This document shows, one piece after another, positions 50,598 through 59,092 of a DNA stretch of 64,000 nucleotides. The stretch is from assembly GCA_035546935.1 (NCBI GenBank), contig DASZVP010000002.1, forward strand, positions 496,001 through 560,000, in the 5' to 3' direction. The translations under genes were made by a program, and so were the position numbers. The DNA is from DASZVP01 sp035546935 (GTDB lineage: Bacteria; Patescibacteriota; Saccharimonadia; Saccharimonadales; UBA4665). The first letter of the stretch is position 1, and every line of letters starts with the position of its first letter. A model generated the notes under the pieces. The model did not search any database, was not told where the DNA came from, and worked only from the letters and a program-made list of their open reading frames with translations.

Positions 50598-51323
50598 CTA
50601 TTTCTTCTTGCGAGCGGTAGTGCGCTTGCGAGCCGGAGCTTTGGCTGAAGCCTTAGCTGCAGGCTTGCTGGAAGTGCTGCTCATGCTGTAAATCGCGGCA
50701 ACTTCTTTAGCGTCAGCAAACACCAAGGTGTAAAGCTGAGCGCCAACAAAGGCGCCAACAATTGGACCGACAACATATGCCCAGGCCCAGGCACGAACGC
50801 CCAAGGCGACAGCCGGGTTGATCAGGCCAATGGCAGCTGATGAAGCAGCCACCACACCTAACATGTAGGCCAGGCCGGCAACACTTGAGCCAACGGCTTG
50901 GCTAAAGCGCTGGAAGGCGCCAGAAACCCAGGCGAAAGCAAAGATTGCTGCGCCCACAGCCTCGGCCACCAAGATGTGCCAACTAAACTTGCCGCCGATG
51001 GGTTGCAAGGTGTTGTTCACCAAGTAGGTGTACAGGCCGTAAGCAGCCCAGCCACCTAGCATTTGTGCACCAACGTAAAGCAGGCCGGTCAGGGTCTGAA
51101 CTTTGCGTACCGTCCACAGCGCAATAGTTAGCGCCGGGTTGTAATGCCCACCGGATGCACCGCCAACGGCAAATGTTAACAGGGCTACTGTTAAACCGCC
51201 AGCTAGTGCCACGAAAAATGGCACACCAATAGTAGAACGCTGCACGCTAAGTACCAGCAGCGTCAGAACGCCGGCACCTAGAAACTCAGCCACCAAGGCG
51301 GCCACTTTTTGTCTTCCAAGCAT
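50598..51323 (-). CDS. Aquaporin (MIP family)
   Basis: 241 residues, six transmembrane helices and two half-helices. First NPA at 62-64 (GGHYNPALTIALW) and second at 169-171 (GLINPAVALGVRAW) with the selectivity Arg177. The residue after the second NPA is Val, not the Asp of glycerol facilitators, favouring a water channel. The C-terminal tail of about 25 residues is very Lys/Ala/Arg-rich (ARKRTTARKKK), an unusual cytoplasmic extension that may bind anionic lipid or nucleic acid. Ribosome site GGAGG upstream. Confidence 0.92.
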   Translation of the reverse strand: MLGRQKVAALVAEFLGAGVLTLLVLSVQRSTIGVPFFVALAGGLTVALLTFAVGGASGGHYNPALTIALWTVRKVQTLTGLLYVGAQMLGGWAAYGLYTYLVNNTLQPIGGKFSWHILVAEAVGAAIFAFAWVSGAFQRFSQAVGSSVAGLAYMLGVVAASSAAIGLINPAVALGVRAWAWAYVVGPIVGAFVGAQLYTLVFADAKEVAAIYSMSSTSSKPAAKASAKAPARKRTTARKKK

Positions 51324-51389
51324 GTTGGAACCTCCACTTAGTTTATGTCATAAGAGTACCCGGATCTGGCAGCTTTGTAAAGTAGCTGT

Positions 51390-52037
51390 CTAAGCGGCGC
51401 GGCGAGGTCGGGGAGTCCAAACACTGCGGAAGCGCTGACTCAGGCTAATCCGCCCCAGTAAACGTCGCAAAGTACTGGCCTGAGCAGCAGTGTCGGTTTC
51501 CAGCAAAGTTACGACGCTGAGAAAGTCATGGAAGCCGCGACGCAACTCGTCACGGCCGCTTAGCATAAGGTGCGGCACGATAGTCTCGCAACGTTTCGCA
51601 AACAAGTTGATGGCTTCGTAAAGTTCGGCGTTGAGGCGAACTTCATTTCGAGTCAGATTCGGCACAGTGGTGTGTTTGGAGGCCGCGAGGTAATCGTCAA
51701 TCAGGCGTTGCTTGTCGGGATCCAGCTCGCCGCTGACCACTGGCAATTCCATATTTCCTGTGGAGGCGTACCGCAACAGGCTGCGGCCAAAGACGACGCC
51801 CAGGTCATATGTGGTCCGCAAACCGGCGTCCAAATTCGCGTCTTGATTGTGGCGGGCAATAATGTAGCCGGCCGGGTCAAAGCCGGGCAGGTCGCGATGC
51901 GGCACAAGAGTCGCCAGCAAAAGGCGCTGATCCATCTGGCTAATAGTTTCGAGATGGCCATAAATGACATCATGATCAAGCAGCCGGACCAACTCGTCGC
52001 CGGTTGAATGGGGCGGGCGGGCTACTTCTGCAGTCAT
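51390..52037 (-). CDS. Unknown soluble 215-aa protein
   Basis: I start at ATG 52037 (MTAEVARPPHSTGDE), which has a GAGG ribosome site 10 bases upstream; the GTG at 52058 touches the minus-strand TATAAT (52059-52064) and is therefore too early. Mostly helical, with SQMDQRLLLATLVPHRDLPG and an Arg-rich C terminus (SQRFRSVWTPRPRRAA). No cysteine cluster, signal or known domain. Divergent from the CxDxR protein gene, with which it shares a 107-base regulatory region containing a CRP-like site. Function unknown. Confidence 0.62.
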   Translation of the reverse strand: MTAEVARPPHSTGDELVRLLDHDVIYGHLETISQMDQRLLLATLVPHRDLPGFDPAGYIIARHNQDANLDAGLRTTYDLGVVFGRSLLRYASTGNMELPVVSGELDPDKQRLIDDYLAASKHTTVPNLTRNEVRLNAELYEAINLFAKRCETIVPHLMLSGRDELRRGFHDFLSVVTLLETDTAAQASTLRRLLGRISLSQRFRSVWTPRPRRAA

Positions 52038-52073
52038 TAAATGTACCTCAGTAGTCACATTATACCATCTCTG

Positions 52074-52102
52074 TTGATAATCTTGACAAAATTTGCTATA
52101 AT
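52074..52102 (+). promoter_or_regulatory. Promoter of the CxDxR protein gene
   Basis: TTGATA at 52074-52079, a 17-base spacer and perfect TATAAT at 52097-52102. A CRP-like palindrome begins 3 bases downstream. Confidence 0.65.
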
Positions 52103-52104
52103 AA

Positions 52105-52120
52105 TGTGAGTAAAATCACT
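52105..52120. promoter_or_regulatory. CRP/FNR-like operator
   Basis: TGTGA-GTAAAA-TCACT, one base away from the TGTGA-N6-TCACA consensus. It covers the expected transcription start of the gene at 52144, so binding would repress. Confidence 0.5.
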
Positions 52121-52143
52121 AAATAAAAGTTCTTAAGGCAAAT

Positions 52144-53022
52144 ATGACACAACACGAAGGGTTTTCCATGGCAATTGACAGTGACGAACAACGCCTAGGC
52201 AACGAAGCGGCGCTGGCTGAGCGCGAACAGTTTTTTGAAGCGGCCACTCTGGCCGAATCTCGGGTTTTCTGCGGCGACGACCGCGGCCGCGAGCATTTCG
52301 TGCATATGTTCGGCGGTCTATTAAACATTGTTTATAACCACTTAGTGATGCTCGAAACCATCGAACCGGAGTCGGTGAAGGAGAGCTTCGCTCAAGCAAC
52401 CGCCTCGATGGTGCCGGTAATTATGACAAAAGGCGGCGCACCCAAGGCAGGAGTACACAGCGATGAAGCCGCTGAACACGGCATGGAGCTGCGCGTCGAC
52501 GTCGAAGACGGCCCCCTTGGCTGCAAATATGCTGACGCCCGAGCTGCCATCAGCAGCTTAATCGCGACTGACGCCGATAAAGTTATAGGTATGTCTAGCC
52601 GTAAGCGGCCGGAGCTGTTTTCCAACCCGGAGGATGTTGCTTTCGCCAAGCGTTTGGCCGAAGCACACGGTCGCCTAGCCGAGCGCGAAGGCTTTATCAC
52701 CACCGGCCGCGAGGTAGCACTAAGCGCCGTTAAGGCCGGTGCTGAAAGTTCTGTCGTGCCGGGCAGTCATTCTACCGATAGCATTGGCATCATTAACCTG
52801 GTGGCGGGCACTGCACCTGACACTGGCGCAGGTATGGACGCCGGTCTGCCATTCTACGACGAAGACAGCTGGGCCACTAAACAGATTAACGAAAATCTGA
52901 GCGATCTCTATCCGTTCGATAGCCGTCAGCAAGAAATTGCCGAAACCATCGACACCATTGGCACCATGATAGCTTTGGGCGTTGACGAAAAAGACATCTA
53001 CGTCCGCCGGCCAGCCGCTTAA
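52144..53022 (+). CDS. Unknown 292-aa protein with carbonic-anhydrase-like CxDxR/His/Cys pattern
   Basis: 292 residues, soluble. C43-G-D-D-R47 in VFCGDDRGREHF, H105 in GVHSDEAAEHG and C127 in GPLGCKYADA give the CxDxR ... His ... Cys order seen at the metal site of beta- and cadmium-type carbonic anhydrases. The spacing and the rest of the fold cannot be verified, and the C-terminal half (SSRKRPELFSNPED, GIINLVAGTAPDTG) matches nothing I know. Preceded by a good promoter and a CRP-like site, suggesting regulated expression. Confidence 0.6.
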   Translation: MTQHEGFSMAIDSDEQRLGNEAALAEREQFFEAATLAESRVFCGDDRGREHFVHMFGGLLNIVYNHLVMLETIEPESVKESFAQATASMVPVIMTKGGAPKAGVHSDEAAEHGMELRVDVEDGPLGCKYADARAAISSLIATDADKVIGMSSRKRPELFSNPEDVAFAKRLAEAHGRLAEREGFITTGREVALSAVKAGAESSVVPGSHSTDSIGIINLVAGTAPDTGAGMDAGLPFYDEDSWATKQINENLSDLYPFDSRQQEIAETIDTIGTMIALGVDEKDIYVRRPAA

Positions 53023-53078
53023 ACTTGCCGCCGACTCTTGATTGTGCCACTATAAGGCTAAAATAGGAGATTTGTTGA

Positions 53079-53507
53079 ATGCTAAAAGATTTTAAGAAGT
53101 TTGTCCTGCGCGGCAACGTAGTTGATCTAGCCGTCGCCGTGGTCGTCGGTGCCGCCTTTAACAGCGTCGTGCAAGGTTTGGTTAAGGATATCATTCAACC
53201 ACTGATTAACGGTATCACCGGCAGCACTAATGGTCAGGCGGTACAGGGTACGGCTACCTGGGATGTTGGCGGCCATACTTTTACATTCCCTTGGGGCGAT
53301 TTTGTCAGTGCGGTAATTTCATTCTTAATTATTGCCGCAGTGGTCTTTTTCTTGGTCGTGCAACCGCTTAACCAGCTGCAGACCAAAGCTGGTCTTAAGA
53401 AAGGCACCGAGGAGCCCAGCACCAAAAAATGCCCTGAATGCCTAAGCGAAATTCCTAAAAAGGCCACACGCTGCGCCTTTTGCGGCGTCAAACAGCCATC
53501 TAAATAA
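53079..53507 (+). CDS. mscL: Large-conductance mechanosensitive channel MscL with C-terminal zinc ribbon
   Basis: 142 residues. The MscL body (1-105) starts MLKDFKKFVLRGNVVDLAVA with the pore helix VVVGAAFNSVVQ, second helix about 75-95, then QPLNQL. The usual C-terminal helical bundle is replaced or extended by a CxxC...CxxC zinc ribbon: C118, C121, C132, C135 (KKCPECLSEIPKKATRCAFCG). Opens under hypo-osmotic shock; with the nearby aquaporin it suggests a local osmotic-stress group. Confidence 0.93.
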   Translation: MLKDFKKFVLRGNVVDLAVAVVVGAAFNSVVQGLVKDIIQPLINGITGSTNGQAVQGTATWDVGGHTFTFPWGDFVSAVISFLIIAAVVFFLVVQPLNQLQTKAGLKKGTEEPSTKKCPECLSEIPKKATRCAFCGVKQPSK

Positions 53508-53508
53508 C

Positions 53509-53790
53509 TTATGTGTGGAGCCGGGCTCTCCGGGAGGCGTCAATGTGGCGCCGCACCCTATCAAGGGTCAGTCCATACTCGAGTCTAGAAGTTCCGGCCT
53601 CGCGCATATTTGAAGGCGCAGTCGGTGCTGCGCCAAATCGGTATTGCAAAATGGCCACGCCGGCAATGTCCGCAAACAGCTCATGACGAATTTCAGTGAT
53701 TGGTGCGCGATTATCAACCTGGTGCCGTAATTCGCCGCTCACCGGTTGAGGCCGAACGTCCACCCGCGAAGAGTAGCCATTCTGCCACAT
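53509..53790 (-). CDS. Unknown 93-aa protein after atpC
   Basis: 93 residues, starting MWQNGYSSRVDVRPQPV one base after the atpC stop, with an AAAGGA ribosome site. Basic, rich in Arg and His, mostly helical in the middle (HELFADIAGVAILQYRFG) and C terminus (LTLDRVRRHIDASRRARL). No membrane segment. The third extra small gene of the ATP synthase operon. Function unknown; operon position suggests an ATP-synthase-linked or energy-linked role. Confidence 0.55.
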   Translation of the reverse strand: MWQNGYSSRVDVRPQPVSGELRHQVDNRAPITEIRHELFADIAGVAILQYRFGAAPTAPSNMREAGTSRLEYGLTLDRVRRHIDASRRARLHT

Positions 53791-53791
53791 A

Positions 53792-54220
53792 TTATTTCCT
53801 TTGATGCCTTCTTTTTAAGCTGGCAACCTGCAGACGTACCGCGCTGCGGTCGACCATCTGTTGGGCGTGCTCCAGCGACACCTGGTCTTTAGCTTCAGCT
53901 TTCATTCGCATAGCCCGCTCATGAGCGGCTTCAGCTTCGGCTTCATTGATGTTGTCAGCATGGTCGGCTTCATCGACCAGCACGCGCAAAGTATTGCCGG
54001 AAACTTCGATAACGCCGCCACTAATCGCAAAGAACTCACGGTCACGATCGGCATCACGCGGGCCGCGGCGGATAAAAATCACACCGTCGGTGGCCACGCT
54101 GGTCAGGGGCATGTGGTCTTGCAGCACGCCAATCTCACCATCCAATGATGGCAGCACGACTTCGTAGACGTCGTCGTCGAACTTGGTGCCGGTGAGGGCT
54201 ACGAGCTGGAAGTGAATCAA
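53792..54220 (-). CDS. atpC: ATP synthase F1 subunit epsilon
   Basis: 142 residues. N-terminal beta sandwich (MIHFQLVALTGTKFDDDVYEVVLPSLDGEIGVLQDHMPL) with the family GEIGVLxxHxP motif, and a C-terminal helical hairpin (EAEAEAAHERAMRMKAEAK) able to inhibit rotation. It follows atpD by 2 bases. Links the rotor gamma-c ring and regulates ATPase activity. Confidence 0.94.
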   Translation of the reverse strand: MIHFQLVALTGTKFDDDVYEVVLPSLDGEIGVLQDHMPLTSVATDGVIFIRRGPRDADRDREFFAISGGVIEVSGNTLRVLVDEADHADNINEAEAEAAHERAMRMKAEAKDQVSLEHAQQMVDRSAVRLQVASLKRRHQRK

Positions 54221-54222
54221 GC

Positions 54223-55620
54223 TTATTTCTCCGCTTTAACTGCTTTGACGTCGCTAATCGGGCCCTTCAGATAGAAGGCGCTTTCCGGCTTGTCGTCGTG
54301 CTTACCTTCGAGGATTTCCTTGAAGCCTTGAATGGTGTCAGACAGTTTAACGTATTGGCCGGGGTTGTTGGTGAACTGTTCGGCCACGAAGAACGGCTGG
54401 CTCAAGAAACGCTGAATCTTACGGGCGCGGGCCACTAGCTGTTTGTCTTCTTCGGACAATTCTTCCATGCCGAGAATGGCGATGATGTCCTGCAAGTCTT
54501 TGTAACGCTGCAGCACACGCTGGACTTCGCGGGCGACATTGTAGTGATCTTCGCCAACGATTTCGGGGTCGAGAATGGTTGAGCTAGAGTCGAGTGGGTC
54601 GACGGCCGGATAGATACCGATCTCGGTCATGGCACGTGAAAGCACGATGGTCGAGTCCAAGTGGGCAAACGTGGTAGCCGGGGCAGGGTCGGTCAAGTCG
54701 TCGGCCGGCACGTAGACGGCCTGAACAGAGGTAATTGAACCTTGCTTGGTCGAGGTAATGCGCTCCTGGAGGGCCCCCATTTCTTGGGCCAGGTTTGGCT
54801 GGTAACCCACAGCACTCGGCAAACGGCCAAGCAGAGCCGACACCTCGGCACCGGCCTGAGTGAAGCGAAAGATGTTGTCGACGAACAGCAGCACGTCGTT
54901 ACCCTTGTCGCGGAAACCTTCGGCTATGGTCAGGCCGGACAGGGCCACGCGCAGACGCGCGCCGGGCGGTTCGTTCATCTGACCGAAGACCAGGCTGGTG
55001 TTTTTGATCACGCCTGATTCTTCCATTTCGTAGTACAGGTCGTTACCTTCACGAGTACGCTCACCAACACCGGCGAACACGGAGTAGCCGGAGTGGAATT
55101 TGGCAATGTTGTTGATCAGCTCTTGGATCAGCACTGTCTTGCCAACACCGGCACCACCGAACAGACCAGCCTTACCGCCCTTGGTCATCGGACAGATCAG
55201 GTCGATCACTTTAATACCAGTTTCCAGGATTTCGACCTGGCCAGATTGATCGATCAGTGGCGGCGCGGCGCGGTGAATTGGCGCGCGGTCTTTAAAATCA
55301 CCGGCTTTTTCGTCAATCGGTTCGCCGATAACGTTGAACATGCGTCCTAAGGTCTTGTCGCCAATTGGCACAGAAATGGCACTGCCTGTGTTGCTGACTT
55401 CGGCACCACGCTTCAACCCGTCGGTGGAGCCCAACGCAATAGCGCGGACAGCCGACTCGCTAAGGTGTTGCGCCACCTCTAGCGTGAGTTCGCGGTCATC
55501 TAATTTAACTTTTAGTGCGTTATAAATTGCCGGCAGGTTATCCGTGCCGAACTCCACATCGACCACCACACCCACGATCTGCGTGATCTTGCCGTTCTTA
55601 GTCTTAGTTGCTTGTGCCAT
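54223..55620 (-). CDS. atpD: ATP synthase F1 subunit beta
   Basis: Catalytic subunit. 465 residues. Walker A GGAGVGKTVLIQE, Glu of GERTREGND (catalytic), Walker B ALLFVDNIFRFTQ-type segment and the DELSEED-related MEELSEEDKQL loop near the C terminus. The unusual small gene upstream ends one base inside its ATG. Normal length and intact motifs, so the enzyme should be functional. Confidence 0.97.
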   Translation of the reverse strand: MAQATKTKNGKITQIVGVVVDVEFGTDNLPAIYNALKVKLDDRELTLEVAQHLSESAVRAIALGSTDGLKRGAEVSNTGSAISVPIGDKTLGRMFNVIGEPIDEKAGDFKDRAPIHRAAPPLIDQSGQVEILETGIKVIDLICPMTKGGKAGLFGGAGVGKTVLIQELINNIAKFHSGYSVFAGVGERTREGNDLYYEMEESGVIKNTSLVFGQMNEPPGARLRVALSGLTIAEGFRDKGNDVLLFVDNIFRFTQAGAEVSALLGRLPSAVGYQPNLAQEMGALQERITSTKQGSITSVQAVYVPADDLTDPAPATTFAHLDSTIVLSRAMTEIGIYPAVDPLDSSSTILDPEIVGEDHYNVAREVQRVLQRYKDLQDIIAILGMEELSEEDKQLVARARKIQRFLSQPFFVAEQFTNNPGQYVKLSDTIQGFKEILEGKHDDKPESAFYLKGPISDVKAVKAEK

Positions 55621-55847
55621 TATTGCTCCTCTCCTGGCTCGGTTATAGATTTCGATAATTCTTTGACAATACCTTCGGCTTCCTCAATGATATGTTTGCC
55701 ACAGGCAACAATGCGCTGCCTGTCATTAACATCTGTTAACTCTGAGGGGCGAGACCGTAGTTCATCAGCCACCTGCAAGGCTGCCCGTGAGCGCGACTGC
55801 GTAAAGCTGTGCAGTTCATCTGATGGCATACGTTCACGATCAACCAT
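55620..55847 (-). CDS. Unknown 75-aa protein between atpG and atpD
   Basis: Start ATG 55847 (MVDRERMPSDELHSFTQ) overlaps the atpG stop; the end touches the atpD start. 75 residues, helical and charged, with ALQVADELRSRPSELTDVND and ACGKHIIEEAEGIVKEL, one Cys, acidic tail. Tight overlaps on both sides mean it is translated in register with the F1 genes. No family recognised. A small assembly or regulatory protein of the ATP synthase is a reasonable guess. Confidence 0.62.
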   Translation of the reverse strand: MVDRERMPSDELHSFTQSRSRAALQVADELRSRPSELTDVNDRQRIVACGKHIIEEAEGIVKELSKSITEPGEEQ

Positions 55848-56703
55848 TGAGAGCCTCCGCACCACCGGTGATCTCCGCTAGTTCCTGGGTGATTGAAGCC
55901 TGGCGAGCCGTGTTCAGCTCGAGTGTGTAATCGTCGATCAAGTCTTTGGCGTTATCGGTGGCGTTCTTCATGGCAACCATCTGCATGGCGTGCTCAGAGG
56001 CCAAGCTTTCTAGCAAAGCTTGCCAAACTTGGGCCTCGATCAGGCGGGTAGCAACTTGGTCGATAACAGTTTCAACATCCGGCTCAAAGTTGCTGACGCT
56101 ATTAACAGCGTCGTTGGTTTGAGCTTGAGCCGGCAGCAGTTGCTGACTTTGAGCAACCTGGGTGATGGTTGATTTAAAAACGGTATAAATCAGCTGCACG
56201 TCATCAAAGTTGCCAGCTTTGTAGCCATCAACCACTGTGTTAAGAATTGGGCGAAGATCGTTAGCTGTAGGCTCATCACCGAAGTTACCATAAACAGCCA
56301 GCAGCTCAACTTCGCTCAGGCGGCGAACAAACTGAGCACCCTTGCTGCCAATAGCGATAACTTGGCTCTTAACCTTAGTGTCGCGGTCGTTTTTGAGACT
56401 TTGTGTCAGCTGCTTCAAAACGTTGGCGTTATAAGCACCGACCAAACCGCCGTTGCTAGTAACCAGCACATACAGACGAGTTTTTACGGTGCGCTTTTCA
56501 AATAGGGGCTGGCGTTCAACTTCGGCTTGGCCGCTCAATTTGGCCAAAAGCTCATTGGCAAGTTCGGCGTAAGCGCGACTTTTCTGGGCATACTCTTGAG
56601 CACGGCGCAGCTTACTGGCGGCAACCAGCTGCATGGCCTTGGTGATTTGGCGCGTGTTTTTAATCGAGCCAATCCGGCGCTTAAGGGTAATCGTGCTAGA
56701 CAC
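55840..56703 (-). CDS. atpG: ATP synthase F1 subunit gamma
   Basis: Central rotor shaft. 287 residues from GTG 56703 (MSSTITLKRRIGSIKNTRQITKAMQLVAASKLRRAQ), with AGGAG upstream. The N- and C-terminal coiled-coil helices are present; the end has AMKNATDNAKDLIDDYTLELNTARQ, the most conserved gamma segment, and finishes AEITGGAEALNG. Normal length. Start overlaps the preceding unknown gene by 8 bases. Confidence 0.96.
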   Translation of the reverse strand: MSSTITLKRRIGSIKNTRQITKAMQLVAASKLRRAQEYAQKSRAYAELANELLAKLSGQAEVERQPLFEKRTVKTRLYVLVTSNGGLVGAYNANVLKQLTQSLKNDRDTKVKSQVIAIGSKGAQFVRRLSEVELLAVYGNFGDEPTANDLRPILNTVVDGYKAGNFDDVQLIYTVFKSTITQVAQSQQLLPAQAQTNDAVNSVSNFEPDVETVIDQVATRLIEAQVWQALLESLASEHAMQMVAMKNATDNAKDLIDDYTLELNTARQASITQELAEITGGAEALNG

Positions 56704-57124
56704 GGCCAGTAGGTCTCCTTTGAATGAAGTCCGGGTTTACAGGCCGAGATGATCGAGAACGAAAGGCGGCGCTAATTTGAGCCTCGTTTATTTCTTCCAA
56801 TTTGCGCGTTTGAGCCACTCGGCCAGCATACTCGGCAGCGGATTCGGCATCATTTTGCTTGCCAACTTCTTGAACGGCCGCTTCGAAAATAAGCTTCACA
56901 ACTTCACCGGCACGTGTATCCACGTCAAATCGAAGCTCTTCAATAGCTCCAGGAGTCGCCCCGCAGACTTCAGCTACAGACAGGATTGCTCCTGCCAGCC
57001 CTAACTGAGCGGCATCCAGTCTCTCTTTAATACCTGCTTCTGTTTCTCTTAACACCTGTTCACGTGTTTCGGCTATAGCCGCATCACGGGCGTCATAGGC
57101 CTCTAGTTCTGCCCGGGTTGCCAT
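56696..57124 (-). CDS. Unknown 142-aa helical protein between atpA and atpG
   Basis: 142 residues, almost all helical and charged at first (MATRAELEAYDARDAAIAE), an Ala/Gly-rich segment (AAQLGLAGAILSVAEVCGA), and a Pro/Arg-rich tail. It starts 2 bases after atpA and overlaps atpG. No membrane helix is certain and no domain is recognised. An extra gene here is not part of the standard atp operon; it may bind the stator or the F1 head, but that is speculation. Confidence 0.62.
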   Translation of the reverse strand: MATRAELEAYDARDAAIAETREQVLRETEAGIKERLDAAQLGLAGAILSVAEVCGATPGAIEELRFDVDTRAGEVVKLIFEAAVQEVGKQNDAESAAEYAGRVAQTRKLEEINEAQISAAFRSRSSRPVNPDFIQRRPTGRV

Positions 57125-57126
57125 TG

Positions 57127-58683
57127 CTAACTCTTTTCTCCCGACCCTTTATTTACAACTTGGTAGCTCTTGGTCACGTCTTTGGCGACCTTCAGAAGTT
57201 CGTCATTTTGGGCGTCGGTCGGCTTGTCCCCGGTGTTAAGAGCCTCCGTTAGCTTGGCGTGCTTGGACTTCAGTTCGCGTAGGACGGCCTCTTTGGCGAC
57301 CTCAATTTTCTCAAGAGGCACAGCGTCAAAGGCACCGTTAGTGGCAGCGTAAAGCACCGAGTACATCTCCCAGACAGATAGCGGCGCGAACTGCGGCTGC
57401 TTGAGTAGCTCAGTCAGGCGTTGACCACGTTCAATGGTGTGGCGTGTTTCGGGATCAAGGTCAGTCGAGAATTGGCTAAAGGCGGCCAGTTCGCGGAACT
57501 GAGCCAGGCTCAGCTTCAAACCACCACCAACGGCTTTAATACCCTTGGTTTGGGCGGCACCACCCACACGGGAGACGCTCAACCCAACCGAGATAGCCGG
57601 GCGGACACCCTGGTAGAACAGGCTGGTTTCCAGGAAGATCTGGCCGTCGGTAATCGAAATCACGTTGGTCGGGATGTAGGCCGAAATATCGCCGGCCTGA
57701 GTCTCGATGATCGGCAAAGCCGTCAGCGAACCGGCGCCGAGCTTGTCGGACAATTTGGCAGCGCGTTCCAGAAGACGGGAGTGCAGGTAGAAGACGTCGC
57801 CGGGGTAGGCTTCGCGGCCCGGTGGGCGGCGCAGCAACAGCGACATTTGGCGGTAGGCGGCAGCGTGCTTGGTCAAGTCATCGTAAATGATCAGGGCGTG
57901 TTGTTTATTGTCACGGAAGTATTCGCCCATGGCGGCCCCGGCGTAGGGAGCCAGATAAAGCATGGCGGCCGGGTCGGACGGACCGGTAGCCACGATTATT
58001 GTCTGATCCATCACACCTTCGCGCTTCAGGCGCTCAGCTAGAGCGGCAATCTTGGACAGCTTCTGACCAACAGCGACATAGATGTTAATAACACCGGTTT
58101 TCTGACGAGCCTGGTTAACCATGGTGTCGACAGCGATGGCTGTTTTACCGGTTTGGCGGTCACCAATGATCAGCTCGCGCTGGCCACGGCCGATTGGTAC
58201 CATGGCATCGATAGCCACAAGACCAGTCATCAGAGGTTCATGCACACTTTTACGGGCCAATACGCCTGGGGCAGGGCGCTCCACGCGGCTGGTGAGCTTA
58301 GCTTTAATTGGTCCGGCGCCGTCCAACGGACGACCTAAGGGGTCAACAATACGGCCAACGAGTTCAGGACCAACTGGCACTTCCAGCACTTTGCCGGACA
58401 AGCGAGCAGTAGCACCGGCCTTGACTTCGACGTCTTCGCCGAGCAGCACGGCACCGATTTCGTCTTCACCGAGGTTGAAAGCGAAGGCCGTGACCGGCTG
58501 GCCATCCAGGCCGTCGATTTCCAGCATTTCGCTGTAGCCGGCGGCGCTCAGGCCGTAGATCCAGGCAATACCGTCACCCACGCGGGTAACAACGCCAACG
58601 GTTTCAATTTCCGGGCGCGCCTTCAGTTCAGCAATAGCGGCACGAATATCAGCTGATAATTCGGTGATAGAAAAATCTGGCAC
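57127..58683 (-). CDS. atpA: ATP synthase F1 subunit alpha
   Basis: Non-catalytic nucleotide-binding subunit of the hexamer. 518 residues. N-terminal beta barrel (GVVTRVGDGIAWIYGL), P-loop GDRQTGKTAIAVD, and the conserved PAISVGLSVSRVGGAAQ segment with the catalytic arginine finger contributing to the beta site. C-terminal helical domain intact. It follows atpH by one base. Confidence 0.97.
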   Translation of the reverse strand: MPDFSITELSADIRAAIAELKARPEIETVGVVTRVGDGIAWIYGLSAAGYSEMLEIDGLDGQPVTAFAFNLGEDEIGAVLLGEDVEVKAGATARLSGKVLEVPVGPELVGRIVDPLGRPLDGAGPIKAKLTSRVERPAPGVLARKSVHEPLMTGLVAIDAMVPIGRGQRELIIGDRQTGKTAIAVDTMVNQARQKTGVINIYVAVGQKLSKIAALAERLKREGVMDQTIIVATGPSDPAAMLYLAPYAGAAMGEYFRDNKQHALIIYDDLTKHAAAYRQMSLLLRRPPGREAYPGDVFYLHSRLLERAAKLSDKLGAGSLTALPIIETQAGDISAYIPTNVISITDGQIFLETSLFYQGVRPAISVGLSVSRVGGAAQTKGIKAVGGGLKLSLAQFRELAAFSQFSTDLDPETRHTIERGQRLTELLKQPQFAPLSVWEMYSVLYAATNGAFDAVPLEKIEVAKEAVLRELKSKHAKLTEALNTGDKPTDAQNDELLKVAKDVTKSYQVVNKGSGEKS

Positions 58684-58684
58684 T

Positions 58685-59092
58685 TTAGTCCTTTCCAGAG
58701 GTTAATTGTTTGAAACGATTCAATTTGGCTTCGACAGACAAGTCTAATTGCTGCTCAGCCAGGCGCAAACGCACACCACCTATAACGCTGGGGTCGTGCA
58801 CAGGGGTAACGATAATCTGTTTGGCGGCCGGGTAGAGCTCTTTGACCTGACTTTTGATCTCGCTCAGGGTAGCGCTGCTCAGTTCATGAGCACTGGCAGC
58901 CAGCACTTCGACATAGCCTTGCTCGGCCCAGTCGGCCTGGATGTCGCGCAGCAGGGAATCGAGCTCGTTAACACGGCGCTCGTCCAGCAGGTAGGCAGCC
59001 ACTTCACGGCTCAGACGCTTGTCAGAACCTTTCAGGCTACGGTCAGCCACAACACTGGCAATACGAGTGCGCGGAGCTTTCATCTTAGGCAC
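58685..59092 (-). CDS. atpH: ATP synthase F1 subunit delta (short)
   Basis: Peripheral-stalk cap on F1. Only 135 residues against about 175 in E. coli; the N-terminal helical bundle is shortened. The C-terminal family part is recognisable: VEVLAASAHELSSATLSEI and DPSVIGGVRLRLAEQQLDLSVEAKLNRFKQL, where the Gly-Gly-hydrophobic-x-hydrophobic motif is typical. Overlaps atpF by 8 bases. Assignment rests on this motif plus position. Confidence 0.88.
   Translation of the reverse strand: MPKMKAPRTRIASVVADRSLKGSDKRLSREVAAYLLDERRVNELDSLLRDIQADWAEQGYVEVLAASAHELSSATLSEIKSQVKELYPAAKQIIVTPVHDPSVIGGVRLRLAEQQLDLSVEAKLNRFKQLTSGKD

Noticed and set aside
52083..52102. TTGACA close to TATAAT before the CxDxR gene
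   Set aside because: Spacer is only 8 bases; TTGATA at 52074 has the correct 17-base spacing and was preferred.
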